A stretch of 64,000 nucleotides of DNA from Paenibacillus glycanilyticus (GTDB taxonomy: Bacteria; Bacillota; Bacilli; Paenibacillales; Paenibacillaceae): positions 248,001 to 312,000 of the forward strand of contig NZ_JAMBNP010000002.1 of assembly GCF_023715145.1 (NCBI RefSeq). Reading direction: 5' to 3'. The notes under the pieces are model-generated. The model searched no databases, had not been told where the DNA came from, and saw only the letters and a list, made by a program, of their open reading frames with translations. Shown here piece after piece: positions 60,172-64,000 of the stretch. The position numbers and the translations under genes are program-made. Numbering within the stretch: position 1 is the stretch's first letter; each line of letters begins with the position of its first letter.

Positions 60172-61149
60172 ATGAAGACCGAAGCTGTCGTCCGGCGGTA
60201 CACGCGCCAGGTCCGTTCCTATGTTAACAGCCGCAAGGCTCAGCGGATCAAGCTGGCGGTGCTTGGTCAGCACATGAATGACGGGCTGCTCGCCAAGCTG
60301 TTTATTTACTTCATGTTATCGATTATTGCGTATTTGTACCTTCAGCCGTTTTTTTACATGATCAGCACCATGCTGAAGGGGCTCTCCGATCTGCTGGACC
60401 CTACGGTGAAATGGATCCCGCGGACGATCGATTGGGATAATCTCTCCCGCGCGTTTAAAGGACTCAGTTATCCGCGTGCCTTCATGAATTCCATGCTGCT
60501 CGCGGCGGGCGGTTCGCTGCTTCAGGTATTTGTATGCGCCATAACCGGTTATGCGCTTGCGCGGCTGCAATTTCCCGGGAAGAAGCTGTTCTTCGCGCTA
60601 GTCTTCCTGACTTTCCTGATCCCGCCGCAAGTGATCATGATTCCGCTGTATGTAACCTTCAGCAAGCTGGGCTGGCTCGGTACGCCGTTTGTCTTTCTTA
60701 TTCCGGCGCTGCTTGGGCAAGGAATTAAGAGCGCGCTGTTCATCATTATTTTCCGGCAGTTTTTCCTCTCTCTTCCGAAGGCGCTCGAGGAGGCAGCGAT
60801 GATCGACGGAGCTTCCATGTTCCGGCTGTTCCTCCGGATTATCATGCCGCTTGCTTCATCGGCATGCCTGGTTGTTTTCTTGTTCTCTTTCATCTGGTAT
60901 TGGAACGAAGGTTATCTGACCTCCATGTTCCTCTCGGGTGATTTCATCCCGCTGTCCAACAAATTGTCGGGGCTTGAGGCGGCTATCTTCGGCGACAATC
61001 CAAGCATGGCGACGATGACGCAAAATCCGGTGACGGAAGGAACCAAGATGGCCGGCGCATTCCTGATCGTGTTCCCGCCGCTTGTTCTCTATATGATTGC
61101 CCAGCGCTGGTTTGTCGAAGGAATCGAACGTACGGGTTTAGTGGATTGA
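60172..61149 (+). CDS. ABC sugar importer permease (MalG type), pair 2
   Basis: 325 residues. CUT1 permease with a longer basic N-terminal tail than usual (KTEAVVRRYTRQVRSYVNSR). Six membrane helices follow, from LAKLFIYFMLSIIAYLYLQP. The ATPase-contact loop is LEEAAMIDGASMFRLFLRIIM, and the C-terminus is QRWFVEGIERTGLVD. GCGAGGAGGG precedes the ATG. It pairs with the permease at 59282 and probably with the lipoprotein at 61295. Confidence 0.92.
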   Translation: MKTEAVVRRYTRQVRSYVNSRKAQRIKLAVLGQHMNDGLLAKLFIYFMLSIIAYLYLQPFFYMISTMLKGLSDLLDPTVKWIPRTIDWDNLSRAFKGLSYPRAFMNSMLLAAGGSLLQVFVCAITGYALARLQFPGKKLFFALVFLTFLIPPQVIMIPLYVTFSKLGWLGTPFVFLIPALLGQGIKSALFIIIFRQFFLSLPKALEEAAMIDGASMFRLFLRIIMPLASSACLVVFLFSFIWYWNEGYLTSMFLSGDFIPLSNKLSGLEAAIFGDNPSMATMTQNPVTEGTKMAGAFLIVFPPLVLYMIAQRWFVEGIERTGLVD

Positions 61150-61294
61150 CCGGCGCTGGATGGCTTGAAAGGGGTGATGCGGGAAGCAGAAGACGGGGGA
61201 TATCAGGGGTCTGCAGCATTGGAAACGAATCAAGGGGAGCTAACGGCAATTCTTAGGTCTTAATAATCGATTCATAAAACGGGAGGATTAGTCC

Positions 61295-62656
61295 ATGACA
61301 AAGAAAAGATTATCGATGATGCTATTTTCCGTAATGATGCTGTTCACGCTTATTCTGAGCGCTTGCACAAGCAATAATAACAAGCCGTCCAACATGCCGT
61401 CCGAATCTCCTGCGGCAAGTGCAGAGGCATCGGAGAAACCGTCCGAAGAGCCGGTCACGCTGACTTACATTCGCGGTTCCGCCGTGTCCCCGAATGAACA
61501 AAAGGTTCTGGATATGTTCCATGAGAAATACCCGAACATTTCCGTTAATATCGCCCTTGCCGATGGCGGCGGCGTAAACGACATGCTGGAGAAAGCTACG
61601 GCGCTTCAGGCTGCTGGTACTCCGGCGGACATTATTTGGGTCCAGGATACCATTCCGTTTGCGAAGGATAATCTTCTGGTTGATTTGTCGCCTTATATGA
61701 AGTCGGATTCGGTGCTCAGCACGGCCAAAATTCCGGCAAGCTCGCTTGAAGCGCTGCAATTCAAAGGGCAGCAGCTCGCCATTCCGCGCGCGGAAAATCC
61801 GATTATCGTTTATGTGAACAAGGATCTGCTCGCTAAGCACGGTATCGATATGCCGGCAAACAACTGGACCTGGGAGGACTACCGCGAAATCGCGAAGAAA
61901 GTGACGGATCCAAGCGTTGGCGAGTACGGCATTGCGTACGGCCATTTCAACTCCATCATTACAGCCGGGGTGCTTGGCGTAGCTAACGGCACGTCTCCTA
62001 ACCTGTACTTTATGGATCAGGATTGGAAGCAAAGCCTGATGACAACGCCTGAAGCAAAAAGCGACATCGAATGGATTAAGAACCTGCAGGACGTTGACCA
62101 CTCCATCGGGGTATGGGCTGATCTTGAAAAATCCGGTACGGATTGGATGAAGGGCAATGTCGCGTTCGAAATTCACGGAGTTTGGGAAGGCAAAAACAAA
62201 CGCGAAAATGCCAAGTTTAACTGGGATGTATTGCCGCTTCCAGCCGGCAAAGCGAAGCAAGTCGGCTATACGGTAGGTACGGGCATCGGCGTGCTTAGCG
62301 CTTCCAAGCATCAGGATGCGGCAGTGAAGTACCTCTCGTTCATGAATACCGTTGAAGCACAGCAGATCATGCTGCAGAACGGCGACTTCCCGCTTACGGA
62401 AGACCAAGAGCTGAAGGATGCGCTGATCGAAACTCCGATCTGGAAAGGCACGAATATCCTTGCCACAATTGGCGTTGAAATGAGAGCCGAGCCGGTTGGC
62501 AAAATCGTTGGCGCTTCGGAATACGTGCAATGGTGGAGCGACGAAGTACAGCATGCATTCAAAGAAGGCGAAGATCTGAACAAGCCGATTTTCGAAAAAG
62601 CGGAGCATTTCAACGAGTATACCCTGGGTCTGCGCAAAGAGCTGGGCCTGGATTAA
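61295..62656 (+). CDS. Sugar ABC transporter substrate-binding lipoprotein, importer 2
   Basis: 453 residues, extracytoplasmic. The lipobox is LILSAC with Cys24, then a Ser/Pro/Glu linker (ESPAASAEASEKPSEEP). The mature domain is a family-1 binding protein (VTLTYIRGSAVSPNEQKVLD, LAIPRAENPIIVYVNKDLLA, GNVAFEIHGVWEGKN). GGGAGGA precedes the ATG. A 145-nt gap without a recognisable promoter separates it from the permeases, so it may be read from 49019 or from an unseen promoter. Its ligand is probably a galactoside, judging from GH110 and GH2 neighbours. Confidence 0.9.
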   Translation: MTKKRLSMMLFSVMMLFTLILSACTSNNNKPSNMPSESPAASAEASEKPSEEPVTLTYIRGSAVSPNEQKVLDMFHEKYPNISVNIALADGGGVNDMLEKATALQAAGTPADIIWVQDTIPFAKDNLLVDLSPYMKSDSVLSTAKIPASSLEALQFKGQQLAIPRAENPIIVYVNKDLLAKHGIDMPANNWTWEDYREIAKKVTDPSVGEYGIAYGHFNSIITAGVLGVANGTSPNLYFMDQDWKQSLMTTPEAKSDIEWIKNLQDVDHSIGVWADLEKSGTDWMKGNVAFEIHGVWEGKNKRENAKFNWDVLPLPAGKAKQVGYTVGTGIGVLSASKHQDAAVKYLSFMNTVEAQQIMLQNGDFPLTEDQELKDALIETPIWKGTNILATIGVEMRAEPVGKIVGASEYVQWWSDEVQHAFKEGEDLNKPIFEKAEHFNEYTLGLRKELGLD

Positions 62657-62678
62657 GATACGAAGGAGAGATTCGGCA

Positions 62679-64000
62679 ATGAAACAAGGCAAGAAGAGGG
62701 TACCGCAATATTCCACGGCAGGCTTTTACGGAATTGAAGGAAGTCCGAGACAAGTATTTAACTTCAATCCGGGCTGGCGTTTCCTTAAAGGGGATGCACC
62801 GGGCGCTCATGAGGCGCAGTTCGATGACAGAGACTGGGAGGCAGCAGCGCTGCCTCACGGCCTCGAGATTCTCGGCGAGAACGCGAGCGGGATGCGCAAT
62901 TACCAAGGTACGGCTTGGTACCGGAAGCAGTTTATTCTTCCTGAGGAGTTAAAAGGCAAGCGGACCGTTATTCATTTCGAAGCGGTCATGGGAATTGCCG
63001 ATGTTTGGGTGAACGGACAGCCAGCCGTGCGGCATTTGGGCGGTTATCTTCCTTTCGCGGCGGATATCAGCCACCTTGTTTATTCTGATGGCCGGGAGAA
63101 CATCATTGCCGTGCGGGCAGACAATTCCAATGATCCGACCTATCCGCCGGGCAAGCCGCAGGACTATCTGGATTTCAGCTACCTCGGGGGGATTTACCGC
63201 GATGTGTACCTGATCGCAACGGAGCAGCTGCATGTGACGCATAACCTGCTAAGTTCAACGGTTGCCGGCGGGGGTGTATTTATTGGCATTCGCGATGTCT
63301 CCGAAAGACAGGCGGATATTGAAGTGAGGACGGAAGTGGAGAATGAGGACGGGGCTAACCGCTGCTTCACGCTGCGCACCGTGCTTGAGAATGAGGACGG
63401 CAAGGAATTGCTCGTCTTCGAAGAGATGGCAGAGCTGAAATCCGGCGAGAAGGGAACATTCGTCCAGAAGATGGACGCGCGGGACGTAAGACTGTGGCAT
63501 CCGAATGATCCATATCTCCATTTCATCCGGACGGAAGTGCTGGAGAACGGGAATATCGTCGACAGCTTCAAAACGAGGTTTGGCATCCGCTTGTTCGAGA
63601 TGCGCGGCGACGAAGGCTTCTTCGTTAACAAATCCTATATCGGGGAAAAACTGAGCGGCGTCAACCGCCATCAGGATTACGTATACGTCGGCAATGCCTT
63701 GCCGAATTCCGGCCAATGGCGCGATGCGGTGCTGCTCCGCGAAGGCGGCTCCAACGTTGTGCGCGCCGCCCATTATCCGCTGGCATCCGCGTTTATGGAC
63801 GCTTGCGACGAACTCGGATTGCTCGTTACGGTAGCGAATCCGGGCTGGCAATTCTACAATAACGAGGATCCCGTATTCGAACAGCGCGTATTCGAGGATA
63901 CGCGCGCGATGGTAAGGCGCGATCGGAACCGTCCGGCTGTCCTTCTATGGGAAACGGCGCTTAACGAGACGGATGATCAGCCGGTCTCCATGCTGAAGGA
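62679..64000 (+). CDS. GH2 beta-glycosidase (beta-galactosidase type), 5' part only
   Basis: About 440 codons are present; the gene runs off the window. The ATG at 62679 follows GAAGGAGAG, 22 nt after the lipoprotein gene. The GH2 sugar-binding jelly roll shows FNFNPGWRFLKGDAPG, ALPHGLEILGE, ADVWVNGQPAVRHLGGYLPF and YLGGIYRDVYL. The immunoglobulin-like domain has VRLWHPNDPYLHFIRTEV. The TIM barrel begins with LSGVNRHQDYVYVGNALP. The acid/base pair Asn-Glu is N429-E430 in LLWETALNETD. No signal peptide is visible, so it acts on imported sugar. A beta-galactosidase, or a related exo-beta-glycosidase, is likely. Confidence 0.88.
   Translation, partial: MKQGKKRVPQYSTAGFYGIEGSPRQVFNFNPGWRFLKGDAPGAHEAQFDDRDWEAAALPHGLEILGENASGMRNYQGTAWYRKQFILPEELKGKRTVIHFEAVMGIADVWVNGQPAVRHLGGYLPFAADISHLVYSDGRENIIAVRADNSNDPTYPPGKPQDYLDFSYLGGIYRDVYLIATEQLHVTHNLLSSTVAGGGVFIGIRDVSERQADIEVRTEVENEDGANRCFTLRTVLENEDGKELLVFEEMAELKSGEKGTFVQKMDARDVRLWHPNDPYLHFIRTEVLENGNIVDSFKTRFGIRLFEMRGDEGFFVNKSYIGEKLSGVNRHQDYVYVGNALPNSGQWRDAVLLREGGSNVVRAAHYPLASAFMDACDELGLLVTVANPGWQFYNNEDPVFEQRVFEDTRAMVRRDRNRPAVLLWETALNETDDQPVSMLK

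Noticed and set aside
61150..61294. 145-nt gap between permease and lipoprotein genes as a site of a promoter or terminator
   Set aside because: No clear hexamers, hairpin or reading frame with a ribosome site was found, apart from the GGGAGGA of the next gene.
1..64000. tRNA, rRNA, CRISPR, prophage, integrase or IS genes
   Set aside because: No cloverleaf ends, rRNA signatures, spaced direct repeats, transposase or integrase motifs were seen on either strand.

Overview
The window looks like chromosomal DNA of a Paenibacillus-type member of the Bacillales. Several features point the same way: strong AGGAGG-type ribosome binding sites with frequent TTG starts, a T-box leader, a Spo0E-family sporulation phosphatase, YesM/AraC-type two-component pairs beside ATPase-less sugar ABC transporters, and an iol operon. 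I see no rRNA, tRNA, CRISPR array, prophage or insertion sequence. The 3' end cuts a GH2 glycosidase gene.

Layout. Positions 1-9400 are mixed housekeeping and accessory genes: an XRE regulator with a STAS-like tail, an alpha/beta-hydrolase-fold protein lacking its catalytic Ser and His, a nucleotidyltransferase, a GNAT pseudogene, a Trp T-box with trpS, a toroid-fold protein, an ECF sigma factor with a DUF4179 anti-sigma factor, YdeI, a PPOX flavoprotein and two small Bacillales proteins. Positions 9490-25719 form a glycan locus: a GH3 remnant, an AraC regulator, GH31 alpha-xylosidase, GH3 beta-glycosidase, a YesM/AraC two-component pair, an LplB/YtcP/LplA-type importer and GH95 alpha-L-fucosidase. 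This enzyme set would suit xyloglucan-like oligosaccharides. Positions 26489-34579 form a second locus: a two-component pair, a binding protein, two permeases and a FAD-dependent oxidoreductase. Positions 34637-43833 hold a TetR gene, the inositol operon iolD-E-C-A-G-B and a LacI regulator, with two promoters and two LacI-type operators ahead of iolD. Positions 44056-44695 hold spo0E and a free-standing copy of a domain that also occurs in the FAD oxidoreductase.

Positions 44900-64000 are the most unusual part. Two paralogous LacI regulators with an atypical hinge flank a GH110-like alpha-galactosidase. Next comes a long, tightly packed operon: an MsmX-type ATPase, a 978-residue membrane protein that joins two carbohydrate-binding-like domains to a solute-binding domain, two permeases, an NHL-propeller/Yip1-like membrane protein, a DUF5696 membrane-anchored putative glycosidase, two more permeases, a lipoprotein binding protein and a GH2 enzyme. 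This reads as a Gram-positive polysaccharide utilisation locus that carries its own ATPase and two importers, with extra membrane-tethered ectodomains that may capture and trim a galactose-containing glycan at the cell surface. The other two importers in the window lack an ATPase and may share this one or another MsmX-like protein. Function assignments rest on motifs and remembered family features, because no search could be run.
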